Source: Streptomyces sp. Je 1-369 (GTDB lineage: Bacteria > Actinomycetota > Actinomycetes > Streptomycetales > Streptomycetaceae). From it: DNA of 64,000 nt. The notes beneath the pieces were generated by a model. The model saw only the letters and a program-made list of their open reading frames with translations, ran no database searches and was not told the DNA's origin. This document shows positions 55,763 to 64,000 of this stretch, one piece after another. The DNA is taken from assembly GCF_026810505.1 (NCBI RefSeq), contig NZ_CP101750.1:6133501-6197500 (forward strand), read 5' to 3'. The position numbers and the translations under genes are program-made. Numbering within the stretch: position 1 is the first letter of the stretch; the number at the start of each line of letters is the position of its first letter.

Positions 55763-57032
55763 GGTTCTCTCCGTCCGGCCGGGTGAGGGCGGTGCTCCCT
55801 TCGGGGGTGCCGCCCTCACCCGTACCCGGCGGAGCCCCGAACGGTTCGAAGAACATGTGCTCCAGCGGGTCCTGGTCCTTGCGCAGCCAGTAGAAGCCCT
55901 CGCCCGATGGGCGGCCGCCGCGCAGCCAGTTCAGGAGCGTCTCGGTGAAGTTCGTCTCCAGGGGCGGCCCTTGGTCCGCGTGCCGCGGGTTGACCGCGAC
56001 GCGCCACCGGTCGGGGTCGTCGCCCTCGGCGCACCAGCCGATCTGGTCGCCGTCGATCGTCGAGACGACGGGCAGGAAGCCCCCGGGCTCGGGCCAGGCG
56101 GGCAACGGGTAGTACTCGGGGAAGCTCTCGCGCAGGCTGCGGTACCCCTCCAGCATCTCCTCCGTGCCCGCCGCGAGGCCGAGCCGGTGGTCGAGGTCGA
56201 GCGGCACCGGCATGTCGAGCCACCAGCTCCAGTTCCCCGCGCCGTACGCCTCCGACAGCGCCACGAAGTCCGCGGGAAGGCGTGTCCCGAGCCGTTCGAA
56301 GAGCGCCTCCCAACTGCCCTTGCCCAGGTGGGGGGTGAGCGGCGGGGGTATCAGCGCGGTGACCGCCGCCAGGCCCTCGCCCTCGGTGAGCGCGGCGTGC
56401 TGGCGGGCGTCGACGTACGTCCCCCGGGGCGGCGGTGACCACGGCGCGGCTCCGGCCAGCGGCGCCCAGGTGCGCGCTACGGGCGGCAGCGGGCCGAGGC
56501 GCCCGCCGGGCTCGCCCGGGTTCGGCACGCCCTCGTGGACCGCGGTGTGCAGGAACTCCAGGAGCGGCATGTCGTACGCCACCCAGGGGGCGGCGACGCC
56601 GACCGCGACGGACGTGGTCAGGAGCACCACCGGCCACTCGTCGGGGTCCTTCGAAGCCGAGGTGTCCCAGAAGAGGTGGTCGCCCGCCGACGTGGTGGCG
56701 AAGGCGAGGAGGCCGCCCTCGTCGGGCAGGAAGCGGCGCTGCTCCCGGGTGAACATGCCGGGCCTGATGGCGGAGTGCCGGTGGGTCTCGACCACCCACG
56801 CCCCGTACTCGTACCGCCCGTCGGTGCTGACGCACGGCGTGTGCAGCCGTAGGGAAGCGGTGCCGGGGTGGCCTATTTCGGCCGGGCCGTACGCCGTCAC
56901 CAGCGATTTGTAGTCCCCGGGGAGCGGGACTTCGAGCCAGGCCTCCACCGTGGCCCAGTCGACGGCGGGCGCGGCGTCGGCGGGCGGTCCGACCAGCTCC
57001 GTGAAGGCGGCGATGCGGTTGGCGAGTTCCAT
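55749..57032 (-). CDS. Double SMI1/KNR4 (SUKH) family protein
   Basis: A 427-residue soluble protein built from two SMI1/KNR4-like domains joined by a Pro/Gly-rich linker. Domain one (1-150) has [18 protein letters not shown] and [19 protein letters not shown]. Domain two (220-370) has [25 protein letters not shown] and [19 protein letters not shown]. Each carries the family pattern of a helical lead, L-P-x-D-Y/F and D-P-D-x-W. This group contains many immunity proteins, but no toxin gene adjoins it. ATG 57030-57032 is the family-like start; an upstream in-frame start at 57059 or 57128 is possible. Confidence 0.85.
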   Translation of the reverse strand: MELANRIAAFTELVGPPADAAPAVDWATVEAWLEVPLPGDYKSLVTAYGPAEIGHPGTASLRLHTPCVSTDGRYEYGAWVVETHRHSAIRPGMFTREQRRFLPDEGGLLAFATTSAGDHLFWDTSASKDPDEWPVVLLTTSVAVGVAAPWVAYDMPLLEFLHTAVHEGVPNPGEPGGRLGPLPPVARTWAPLAGAAPWSPPPRGTYVDARQHAALTEGEGLAAVTALIPPPLTPHLGKGSWEALFERLGTRLPADFVALSEAYGAGNWSWWLDMPVPLDLDHRLGLAAGTEEMLEGYRSLRESFPEYYPLPAWPEPGGFLPVVSTIDGDQIGWCAEGDDPDRWRVAVNPRHADQGPPLETNFTETLLNWLRGGRPSGEGFYWLRKDQDPLEHMFFEPFGAPPGTGEGGTPEGSTALTRPDGENLSPR

Positions 57033-57108
57033 GTGTCCGAGAATGACACCCGCCACTGACATCGCTGCCCGCCACCGTCGGCAGCCCCGTCCGCCATGGA
57101 CTGCCGTG

Positions 57109-57144
57109 GTGAACTTTTGGACGTTCACCGCGACTTCGTCCCGC
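57109..57144. promoter_or_regulatory. Inverted repeat and PHO-box-like repeats upstream of phospholipase C
   Basis: GTGAAC/GTTCAC with an 8-base spacer (57109-57128) overlaps two 11-base direct repeats, GTTCACCGCGA (57123-57133) and CTTCGTCCCGC (57134-57144), which resemble the PhoP PHO-box pattern GTTCACC. It lies about 105 bases before the phospholipase start, and the second unit matches poorly. Confidence 0.35.
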
Positions 57145-57247
57145 AGTCTTCACAAGGAAACCGGGCGTCACTAGCGTCCCCGCCGTACAGGTCAATGGAT
57201 CAGCAGAGAACCATTGGATGTCGGCCAGGACTACTGGGAGGTCCCAC

Positions 57248-59377
57248 GTGACTCCGGAGATTTCGCGCAGACGCCTGATGGCGATCGGCGGCGGCGCGCT
57301 CGGCGTCGCCGCCGTCGGCTCGTTCCTGCCGCCCTCGCTGCAGGAGGCGCTCGCGCACGAGCCGCCGGCCCACGGCGGCCTCGACAAGATCGAGCACGTG
57401 GTCATCCTGATGCAGGAGAACCGGTCGTTCGACCACTACTTCGGTTCCCTGCGCGGCGTGCGCGGCTTCGGCGACCGCAACGCGATACGCCTCCCCGGCG
57501 GCACCTCGGTCTTCGAGCAGCCGAGCGCCCTGCGCACCATCCTGCCGTTCCCCGTGCGGCAGGCCGCCGAGACGCAGAAGAAGGACCTCCAGTACATCGG
57601 CGCGCTCGACCACTCCTGGAGCGGCGGCGCCAAGGCCTGGCACGACGGCTGGATGGACGGCTGGGTCACCGCCAAGACGGCCGCCACCATGGCGTACTAC
57701 ACGCGCGAGGACATCCCGCTGCACTACGAACTCGCCGACACCTTCACCGTCTGCGACGCCTACCACTCGTCCATCCACACCTCCACCAGCCCCAACCGCA
57801 ACCACCTGTGGAGCGGCAAGACCGGATACGAGCCGAACGGCAAACGGGCCGTCGGCAACGACGCGTACGCCGAGGGCACGCACCCGGGGTACGGCTGGGG
57901 CACGTACGCCGAGCGCCTGGAGAAGGCGGGCGTGAGCTGGCAGACGTACACCGAGTGGGAGAACTTCACCGACAACCAGATCGAGTTCTTCACCACCTTC
58001 AAGGCCATCGCCCGCAAGGCCCTGGCCAAGACGGGCCTCACCTACATGGAGGCCTTCTACGCCAAGGTGCGCGACGCGAAGGACGAGGCAGAGCGCACCA
58101 AGCTGCTCGCCACCCTGGAGGAGGGTGTCGCCACGCTGAACAAGCGGGAACGGTCCCTCTTCGAGCGCGGTCTGCGGCGCGTGCCCACCGGCAAGCTCGC
58201 CGAGGAGTTCGCCGACGACGTCGCACGCGGCAAGCTGGCCAAGGTCAGCTATCTGGTGCCGTCCGCCCTGGACTCCGAGCACCCCAGCGTCTCCTCACCC
58301 ATCCACAGCGCCACCATCGTCTACAAGGTCCTGGACGCCCTCGCCTCGCACCCCGACGTCTGGCGCCGCACCGCCGTCTTCATCAACTACGACGAGAACG
58401 ACGGTTTCTTCGACCACGTACCGCCGCCCGTGCCCGGCGGCGACTCCGCCGAGGAGCGGGAGGAGCGCTGGGAGGGCAAGCCGACGGGGCTCGGCGCGCG
58501 CGTGCCGATGCTCGTCGTCTCGCCGTGGACCGTCGGCGGGTACGTCTGCTCCGAAGTCTTCGACCACACTTCCGTCGTGCGCTTCCTGGAGAAGTGGACC
58601 GGCGTGCGGGAGCCCAACATCAGCGCCTGGCGCCGCAAGGTCACCGGCGACCTCACCGGCGCCTTCGACTTCCGGCGCGGCCACCGGCGGCCCGACGTCG
58701 AGCAGCCGGGCGCCATCCCCCCGTTCAGTGGCCGCTGGAACCCGCAGCCGCCCCTGAAGCAGTCCATGCCGGTCCAGGAACCGGGCGTCCGCCGCGCCCG
58801 CCCGCTGCCCTACCAGCCCGACGCCGACGCCGGGCCGGCCGAGGACGGCACGCTCACGGTGCGGCTGCGCAACGGCGGCAGCTCCAGCGCCCACTTCGCG
58901 CTCTACCCGTACGCCGGTGAGTTCCCGATCCCGCAGCATCAGGACGTCGTCCGCAAGGGCTCGTGGACCGTGCCGGTGCCGGGGGACACGTACGCCTTCA
59001 CCGTCGTCGGCCCGAACGGCTTCCGGCGCGAGTTCGCGGGGGCGACGGATGGCGGAGGCAAGGAGGGGCACGGCAAGGACGGCGGGGCGCGGGTCGCCTC
59101 CGCCATCACCCGGCGCGAGATCCACCTCACGCTGGCCAACCGCGGCCGCCGCGACCTCGTCTTCACGGTCGAGCCGCTCGGATACGTGGACGCATCGGAC
59201 GTCCGCTCGCGGACGCGCACCGTCCGCGTCAAGGCCCGCAGCAGCCGTACGATCGCGTGGCACACCGCCGACGAGCACGGCTGGTACGACGTCGAGGTGA
59301 CCGCCGACGGCGACGCCGCCTTCCGGCGGCGGCTGATGGGGCACATCGAGAACGGACGCGCGAGCGTCTCGGGCTGA
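57248..59377 (+). CDS. Tat-exported phosphocholine-specific phospholipase C
   Basis: A 709-residue exported phosphoesterase. The Tat signal is SRRRLMAIGGGALGVAAVGS (6-25). The catalytic domain starts IEHVVILMQENRSFDHYFGSLRGVRGF, where Glu-Asn is the active-site metal/nucleophile region, and continues with YDENDGFFDHVPPP near 390. Two C-terminal DUF756-like immunoglobulin domains follow (GTLTVRLRNGGSSSAHF..., near 540-705). This matches the non-hemolytic PlcC/PlcN family, which cleaves phosphatidylcholine and sphingomyelin. GTG 57248 has GGGAGG six bases upstream; the upstream ATG 57218 has none. Confidence 0.95.
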   Translation: MTPEISRRRLMAIGGGALGVAAVGSFLPPSLQEALAHEPPAHGGLDKIEHVVILMQENRSFDHYFGSLRGVRGFGDRNAIRLPGGTSVFEQPSALRTILPFPVRQAAETQKKDLQYIGALDHSWSGGAKAWHDGWMDGWVTAKTAATMAYYTREDIPLHYELADTFTVCDAYHSSIHTSTSPNRNHLWSGKTGYEPNGKRAVGNDAYAEGTHPGYGWGTYAERLEKAGVSWQTYTEWENFTDNQIEFFTTFKAIARKALAKTGLTYMEAFYAKVRDAKDEAERTKLLATLEEGVATLNKRERSLFERGLRRVPTGKLAEEFADDVARGKLAKVSYLVPSALDSEHPSVSSPIHSATIVYKVLDALASHPDVWRRTAVFINYDENDGFFDHVPPPVPGGDSAEEREERWEGKPTGLGARVPMLVVSPWTVGGYVCSEVFDHTSVVRFLEKWTGVREPNISAWRRKVTGDLTGAFDFRRGHRRPDVEQPGAIPPFSGRWNPQPPLKQSMPVQEPGVRRARPLPYQPDADAGPAEDGTLTVRLRNGGSSSAHFALYPYAGEFPIPQHQDVVRKGSWTVPVPGDTYAFTVVGPNGFRREFAGATDGGGKEGHGKDGGARVASAITRREIHLTLANRGRRDLVFTVEPLGYVDASDVRSRTRTVRVKARSSRTIAWHTADEHGWYDVEVTADGDAAFRRRLMGHIENGRASVSG

Positions 59378-59388
59378 AGCACGCATAC

Positions 59389-59415
59389 GCGACACGCGCG
59401 ACACGCGCGGCGTGC
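59389..59415. repeat. Three 9-bp tandem repeats
   Basis: GCGACACGC twice and a variant GCGGCGTGC, starting 12 bases after the phospholipase stop. The rest of the 59378-59626 spacer has no gene and no further structure that I can support. Confidence 0.65.
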
Positions 59416-59626
59416 GCAGGGGGCGTGGGGGGCTCGTGATGAGCTCCCGCGCTCCCTGTGCTCTTGTGCCCTTGTGAGGAAGGCCACGAAGCGGACCAAC
59501 GATCATCAAGGGCTGCGAAAGTGGCTGCGGCGCACATGTCGCCACTCATGCGTTCTTTGCGGGCCGTTCAGTTCGTCGACTGCCGCTCCCGGTGAAGATC
59601 CAGGAACATAACCAGGGAGCCGGTCC

Positions 59627-61888
59627 GTGGCAGCACTTGCCCGCTGGTGCGTCAGGCACCGCCTCGTCGTCGTCCTGCTGTGGCTCCTCGCCCTGGGCGG
59701 CGCCGCGACCGCCGCGGCCGTCGCCGGATCCGCGTACTCGAACGACTACGAAGTGCCGGGCACCGAGTCCGGTCGCGCGACCCAGCTCCTGAACGAGAAC
59801 TTCCACGGCCTCGGCGGCGACAGCGACACCGTGGTCTGGCACACCGGACCCGGCGCCTCCGTCCGCGCCGCCGACGTCGAGCAGACGATGTCCGACGCCC
59901 TCGGCAAGATCGCCGAGCAGCCCGCCGTGGCGTCCGTCTCCGGACCGTACGACGACGGGAGCACGAGCCGGATCAGCCAGGACGGCCGTACGGCGTACGC
60001 CACCGTCACCTTCCGCGAGCAGGCCGACGACATCGACAAGGCCGACGCGCAGGCCGTCGTCGACACCGCGAAGGCCGCCGCATCCGACCGGCTCCAGGTC
60101 GAGCTTGGCGGCACCGCCGTCGGGCTCACCGAGTCCAAGAGCGCCCAGGTCGCCGAGGTCGTCGGAGTGGCCGTCGCCGCCGTCGTCCTCTTCCTCGCCT
60201 TCGGCTCCCTCGCCGCGTCCGCCCTGCCCATCGCCACCGCCCTGGTCTCCGTCGGCACCGCGTACGCGGGCATAGTGCTGCTCGGCCACCTGATGACCGT
60301 CGCCGACTTCGCACCGATGCTCGGCACCCTCATCGGCCTCGGCGTCGGCATCGATTACGCCCTCTTCATCGTCACCAGACACCGCAAGGGCCTCAAACGC
60401 GGCCTGCCCGTCGCCGTCGCCGCCGAACGCGCCGTCGCCACCACCGGACGCGCCGTCGTCTTCGCGGGCGCCACCGTCTGCATCGCCCTCCTCGGCATGC
60501 TCATCCTGCGGCTCGGCTTCCTCAACGGCGTCGCCGTCGCCGCCTCGCTGACCGTCGTCCTCACCGTCGCCGCGTCCGTCACCCTGCTGCCCGCCCTCCT
60601 CGGCTGGATCGGCCCGCGCGCCCTCAGCCGCCGCGAACGCCGCAGGATCGCCACCCACGGACCCGAACCCGAGCTGCCGACCGGGTTCGCCGCCCGCTGG
60701 GCCGCCTTCGTGGAGCGCCACCCCAAGGTGCTCGGCGCCGTCGCGGTCCTCGTCATGGCCGTACTCGCGCTGCCCACGCTCGGCCTGCACCTGGGCACGT
60801 CCGACCAGGGCAACAACCCGGCGAAGGCCACGACACGGCAGGCGTACGACCTGCTCGCCGACGGGTTCGGGCCCGGCGTGAACGGCCCCCTCACCCTGGT
60901 GGGCGACGTCTACGGAGCGGGCGGCCGAGTCGCCCTCGACGACCTCGTCACCACGCTGAAGTCGACCGAAGGCATCGCCTCCGTCAGCCCGGTGACGTAC
61001 GACGACGGCGGCCGCGCCGCCTTCCTCACCGTCGTCCCCGACTCGGCACCGCAGTCCGAGGCGACCAGCGCCCTCGTCGACCGGCTCCGCGAGGACGTCC
61101 TGCCGAGGGCCGAGGCGGACCGCTCCCTGGATCTGCGGGTCGGCGGCGTCACCGCGAGCTACGACGACTTCGCCGAGGTCATCGTCGGCAAACTGCCGCT
61201 CTTCGTGGGCGTGGTCATCGGGCTCGGCTGCGTCCTGCTCCTGCTCGCCTTCCGCTCCGTCGGCATCCCCCTCAAGGCCGCCGCGATGAACGTCGCCGCC
61301 GTCGCCTCCGCCTTCGGCGTCGTCGTCGCGATCTTCCAGTGGGGGTGGGGGAGTGAACTGCTCGGACTCGGCAGGGCCGGGCCCATCGAGCCCTTCCTCC
61401 CCGTGATCATGGTGTCCGTCCTCTTCGGGCTCTCCATGGACTACCAGGTGTTCCTGGTCAGCCGGATGTACGAGGAGTGGCTGGCGAGCGGCGACAACCG
61501 GCGGGCCGTCCGCGTGGGGCTCGCCGAGACGAGCCGCGTCATCAACTCCGCCGCCGTCATCATGATCTCGGTCTTCCTCGCCTTCGTCCTCAGCGGCGAC
61601 CGCGTCATCGCGATGTTCGGCATCGCGCTCGCGGCGGCCGTCGCTCTCGACGCCTTCGTGCTGCGCACGCTGCTCGTGCCGGCCCTGATGCACCTGCTCG
61701 GCGGCGCCAACTGGTGGCTGCCGCGCGGCCTCGACCGCCTCCTGCCGCGCATCAGCATCGAGCCGCCCGAATGTCGTTCGAACACGGGCGGCGCATCTGC
61801 GAAGATCCCCGGAGAGCGGGACGCAGTCGACGACGTGAGTGGGCCGAAGGAGCAGGATGTTCGCGATATCGCTGGGCGAGGGCGCTGA
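59627..61888 (+). CDS. MMPL family transporter (RND-type)
   Basis: A 753-residue membrane protein with the MMPL layout: one helix (MVAALARWCVRHRLVVVLLWLLALGG), a large extracellular loop, five helices including the proton-relay region LGVGIDYALFIVTRHRKGL near 240-260, then a second repeat ending in GLSMDYQVFLVSRMYEEWL near 600-620. The Asp-Tyr in GIDYALF and SMDYQVF is the conserved proton pathway. Such pumps export lipids or antibiotics in actinobacteria. AGGGAG precedes GTG 59627. The last 32 bases overlap the acetyltransferase gene. Confidence 0.95.
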   Translation: MAALARWCVRHRLVVVLLWLLALGGAATAAAVAGSAYSNDYEVPGTESGRATQLLNENFHGLGGDSDTVVWHTGPGASVRAADVEQTMSDALGKIAEQPAVASVSGPYDDGSTSRISQDGRTAYATVTFREQADDIDKADAQAVVDTAKAAASDRLQVELGGTAVGLTESKSAQVAEVVGVAVAAVVLFLAFGSLAASALPIATALVSVGTAYAGIVLLGHLMTVADFAPMLGTLIGLGVGIDYALFIVTRHRKGLKRGLPVAVAAERAVATTGRAVVFAGATVCIALLGMLILRLGFLNGVAVAASLTVVLTVAASVTLLPALLGWIGPRALSRRERRRIATHGPEPELPTGFAARWAAFVERHPKVLGAVAVLVMAVLALPTLGLHLGTSDQGNNPAKATTRQAYDLLADGFGPGVNGPLTLVGDVYGAGGRVALDDLVTTLKSTEGIASVSPVTYDDGGRAAFLTVVPDSAPQSEATSALVDRLREDVLPRAEADRSLDLRVGGVTASYDDFAEVIVGKLPLFVGVVIGLGCVLLLLAFRSVGIPLKAAAMNVAAVASAFGVVVAIFQWGWGSELLGLGRAGPIEPFLPVIMVSVLFGLSMDYQVFLVSRMYEEWLASGDNRRAVRVGLAETSRVINSAAVIMISVFLAFVLSGDRVIAMFGIALAAAVALDAFVLRTLLVPALMHLLGGANWWLPRGLDRLLPRISIEPPECRSNTGGASAKIPGERDAVDDVSGPKEQDVRDIAGRGR

Positions 61889-62423
61889 GCTGCGGCCGAT
61901 CGAGCCGTGGCAGGCGCAGGAGTTCCTCGAGCACGTCGAGCGGGCGCGGGAGTACGCGGGGCCGTACGTGCCCTTCGCCACGACGGTGCAGGACCTCGAA
62001 GGCGCGCGCAAGCACCTCCAGACGTTCGCCGACAAGCAGGCCGCCGACACCGGCCGCTTCTACGGCATCTGGCTGGACGGCACACTCGTCGGCGGCGTCC
62101 TCTTCCGGATCTTCGACACCAGCGTGGACGGCTGTGAGGTCGGCGTCTGGCTGGAGCCGTCGGCCGCCGGGCGCGGCCTGGTGAACAAGGCGTCCAAGGT
62201 CCTCATCGACTGGGCCGTCGACCAGCGCGGCATGCACCGCGTGGAGTGGCTCGTCTCCTCGCGCAACGACCGCAGCAAGGCGGCCGCCAAGCGGCTCGGC
62301 TTCACCAAGGACGGCGTGCTGCGGGAGAGCTTCCCCTGGCAGGGCATCCGGCACGACATGGAGGTCTGGTCCGTCCTCGCGCCGGAGTGGCGGGCGCTGC
62401 GCGGCGACGGGGACGCGCGTTAA
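61857..62423 (+). CDS. RimJ/RimL-type GNAT acetyltransferase
   Basis: A 188-residue GNAT. It has ELRPIEPWQAQEFLEHVERAREYAG near 13-37, CEVGVWLEPSAAGRGLVNKASKVLIDWAV (acetyl-CoA pyrophosphate loop near 100-110), HRVEWLVSSRNDRSKAAAKRLGFTKDGVLRESF and a DMEVWSVL ending, all typical of the ribosomal-protein acetyltransferase-like group. The substrate may be a protein N-terminus, or an antibiotic amine. ATG 61857 follows AAGGAG; a GTG at 61839 is a weaker alternative. It overlaps the MMPL gene by 32 bases, a coupled pair. Confidence 0.92.
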   Translation: MFAISLGEGAELRPIEPWQAQEFLEHVERAREYAGPYVPFATTVQDLEGARKHLQTFADKQAADTGRFYGIWLDGTLVGGVLFRIFDTSVDGCEVGVWLEPSAAGRGLVNKASKVLIDWAVDQRGMHRVEWLVSSRNDRSKAAAKRLGFTKDGVLRESFPWQGIRHDMEVWSVLAPEWRALRGDGDAR

Positions 62424-62458
62424 GAGAGCTCTCAGACTCCGTCCGTACGGTGCGGAGC

Positions 62459-63082
62459 ATGGGTACTAAGACAGATGACGCGGCCGGAGAGCCGGAGACG
62501 GTCGACGTCACGAAGTCCGACACGGCCGACACGGCCGACACGAAGACGGACGCGGCCACGGATGCGGACGCGGGCTCGGACGCGGCCACGGACGCGAAGT
62601 CGGACGGCGAGGCGCTGGACGCGTCCGACACCGACGCCGATTCCGACGCCGACGCCGACGCCGAACCCGTGGTGACCGCCAAGTCCACCGGCGTCGGCCA
62701 GGGCGCCGCGGCCGTCGTCTCCGCCGCGCTCGGCGTGATCGGCCTCTCCGGCGGCTGGCTCGGCACGATCGCCGGGGCACGCTCGAACATCATGGGACAG
62801 CTGGAGACCAAGCAGTCCGCCAGCGTCTCCGACCAGCTCCAGGCGATGTACGGCGACTCCTGGCAGGCCACCGCGCTGGTCGCGGGCCTCTTCGCGCTCT
62901 CCGCGCTCGTCGTCGGCTTCGTGGTCCTCGTCCGGCCCGCGTTCGGCGTCCCCGGCAAGGAGCAGGCGCCGTGGATCAAGTCCGTCGCGTGGGCGGGCTT
63001 CGTGCTCGGCGTGATCGGGCTCGTCCTCGCCATCGCCAAATACTCCGACCTGCTGCTCGGCCTGCCGTCGGCACCTTCGTAA
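62459..63082 (+). CDS. Membrane protein with long acidic Asp/Ala/Thr-rich N-terminus
   Basis: A 207-residue protein. Residues 1-70 are low complexity (repeated DTADT, DAATDA, DSDADAD) and strongly acidic. Three membrane helices follow (GAAAVVSAALGVIGLSGGWLG, ATALVAGLFALSALVVGFVVLV, SVAWAGFVLGVIGLVLAIAKY). No family is recognised; the cytoplasmic or surface acidic tail could bind cations. No strong ribosome site is seen before ATG 62459. Codon repeats (GAC-GCG) make the tail prone to length change. Confidence 0.8.
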   Translation: MGTKTDDAAGEPETVDVTKSDTADTADTKTDAATDADAGSDAATDAKSDGEALDASDTDADSDADADAEPVVTAKSTGVGQGAAAVVSAALGVIGLSGGWLGTIAGARSNIMGQLETKQSASVSDQLQAMYGDSWQATALVAGLFALSALVVGFVVLVRPAFGVPGKEQAPWIKSVAWAGFVLGVIGLVLAIAKYSDLLLGLPSAPS

Positions 63083-63110
63083 GCGGCCCGTCGCGGGACG
63101 CCTAAGGCAA

Positions 63111-63144
63111 GGGCGGGGCAGGGGCTAAGGCCCCTGCCCCGCCC
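63111..63144. terminator. Strong 15-bp hairpin terminator
   Basis: Perfect inverted repeat (GGGCGGGGCAGGGGC and its complement) with a TAAG loop, 28 bases past the acidic-tailed protein's stop. Confidence 0.85.
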
Positions 63145-63279
63145 TCCGTCATGTCTAAGGCCCCCCACGCTCCGGAGATGCGGCAGCCGCCCGATGCGGG
63201 CGACCCCCCTGGGAGAAGAAAGTGGAGACATCGCAGGGAACGACACCGGCGATACCACCCACAACCCGAGGGGCACGAG

Positions 63280-63459
63280 ATGTTCGAGTACGAGATGCAC
63301 GAGATGCGCGCCGCCGAGCTGGTCCGCCGGGCCGACCACCAGCGCCTGGTCGGCGAGGCCCGCAAGCGCCGCGCCGCCGCCCGCCGATCGGCCCGCGACG
63401 AAGCCGAGGGGCCGGTGAGCACGCCCCTCCGGAAGATCCGCTTCATGCGGGCCGCCTGA
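63280..63459 (+). CDS. Small basic protein (59 residues)
   Basis: A 59-residue Arg/Ala/Glu-rich soluble helix (EMRAAELVRRADHQRLVGEARKRRAAARRSARDE), with no membrane segment. GAGGGG lies six bases before ATG 63280. Similar small proteins precede LuxR-type genes in Streptomyces as I recall. No function is known. It may be an adaptor or nucleic-acid-binding helix; this is a guess. Confidence 0.7.
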   Translation: MFEYEMHEMRAAELVRRADHQRLVGEARKRRAAARRSARDEAEGPVSTPLRKIRFMRAA

Positions 63460-63472
63460 CATGACGCACGCC

Positions 63473-63529
63473 GCACCGCACTCCGCACCGTACTTCGCAC
63501 CGCACTCCGCACCGCTGTCCGCTCCGCGG
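63473..63529 (+). repeat. Four 12-bp tandem repeats plus a partial fifth
   Basis: GCACCGCACTCC, GCACCGTACTTC, GCACCGCACTCC and GCACCGCTGTCC follow each other, then GCTCCGCGG. They precede the large LuxR-type gene; if read in its frame they encode an APHS repeat, but no ribosome site supports that. Confidence 0.85.
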
Positions 63530-63562
63530 ATAACGGGTGCCGCGGTGTCCTCGCACTGTGCG

Positions 63563-64000
63563 ATGCTCGCGGCTGTGGAGACCAGGTCCGTCAGCCCGGT
63601 GTTCGTCGGCCGCACCGATGAACTGGGCGTACTGAAAGAAGCGCTCGCCCGCGCCACGGGAACCCCGCTCGAAGGAGCCGGGGGCCCCGGCCCGGGCGAG
63701 CCCCAGGCGTTGCTGCTCGGCGGCGAGGCGGGGGTCGGCAAGACCCGCCTCGTCGAGGAGTTCACCGCGGCCGCCGAAGCACGGGGCGCCGTCGTCGCGG
63801 TCGGCGGCTGCGTCGAGATCGGCGCCGACGGACTGCCGTTCGCCCCCTTCTCCACCGCCCTGCGCGCCCTGCGCCGCCTGCTCCCCGACGAGTTGGCCGC
63901 CGCGGCCGAGGGCCAGGAGGAGGAGCTCGCCGGACTCCTGCCCGAACTGGCGGCCCCCGCCCCGCACGGGCACGCCCACGGCGGCCGCTCCGACGAAGGC
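63563..64000 (+). CDS. LuxR-type AAA ATPase regulator (partial, runs off the window)
   Basis: The visible 146 residues show the start of a LAL-type regulator: VSPVFVGRTDELGVLKEALARATG, Walker A GEAGVGKTRLVEEFTAAAEARGA near 50-65, and GCVEIGADGLPFAPFSTALRALRR. The Walker B, helical arm and LuxR domain would lie past the right edge. ATG 63563 is one choice; ATG 63461 and GTG 63575 are in the same frame, and none has a good ribosome site. It is the second regulator of this class in the window. Confidence 0.8.
   Translation, partial: MLAAVETRSVSPVFVGRTDELGVLKEALARATGTPLEGAGGPGPGEPQALLLGGEAGVGKTRLVEEFTAAAEARGAVVAVGGCVEIGADGLPFAPFSTALRALRRLLPDELAAAAEGQEEELAGLLPELAAPAPHGHAHGGRSDEG

Noticed and set aside
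59546..62050. 834-codon antisense frame over the MMPL and GNAT genes
   Set aside because: Low-complexity Gly/Asp/Glu/Val translation, mirror of the sense codons; the sense strand has clear membrane helices and motifs.

Overview
The window is high-GC DNA with strong third-position G/C bias, GTG and TTG starts, Tat and lipoprotein signals, LAL-type LuxR regulators, DUF397/XRE pairs and one in-frame TTA codon. All of this points to a Streptomyces chromosome (or a very close relative). From memory, the gene order sdaA-glyA-gcvH-gcvT ... peptide ABC transporter ... cysteine desulfurase-mnmA ... ligA-GGDEF/EAL protein-gatC-gatA-gatB matches the S. coelicolor SCO5469 to SCO5506 region. Most of the window is therefore conserved core, with accessory genes at the left end and in small patches.

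Layout. 1-7.1 kb: an internally deleted class A beta-lactamase, a small EF-hand protein, a LAL-type LuxR ATPase regulator overlapping a convergent TPR protein, and a SUKH-type protein. 7.2-17.7 kb: a carbohydrate locus with a cytoplasmic GH13 alpha-glucosidase, two ABC permeases, a sugar-binding lipoprotein, a divergent 1425-residue secreted GH87-type alpha-1,3-glucanase and a LacI regulator. I read it as a system for taking apart fungal alpha-1,3-glucan and importing its oligosaccharides; the importer ATPase is not encoded here. 17.7-25 kb: serine/glycine metabolism (sdaA, glyA, gcvH, gcvT) under a tandem glycine riboswitch, then an ATP-binding protein and two SseB-like proteins. 25.2-31.5 kb: a complete five-gene peptide ABC importer with a large hairpin between the binding-protein and second-permease genes. 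31.6-36.9 kb: secreted M1 peptidase, TRIC-like channel, thioesterase-like protein, alpha/beta hydrolase, TetR regulator with paired operator-like sites, and two small membrane proteins.

37-42.5 kb: cysteine desulfurase and MnmA (tRNA 2-thiouridine), a Tat-exported amidase, three tandem DUF397 genes that arose by 268-bp duplications, an XRE/DUF5753 regulator and a divergent anti-sigma-like ATPase. 42.5-47.2 kb: quinone oxidoreductase, GlxA-type regulator, DUF427, LOG-type hydrolase, SDR and a MetE-like protein. 47.2-55.8 kb: ligA, a membrane GGDEF-EAL protein (RmdB-like) with a TTA codon and a long leader, and gatC-gatA-small membrane protein-gatB. 55.7-64 kb: a double SMI1/KNR4 protein, Tat-exported phospholipase C, MMPL transporter, GNAT acetyltransferase, acidic-tailed membrane protein, a 59-residue protein and the start of another large LuxR-type regulator that runs off the right edge.

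I saw no tRNA, rRNA, CRISPR array, insertion sequence or phage gene. A recurring oddity is short imperfect tandem repeats (9-23 bp units) in at least seven intergenic spacers.
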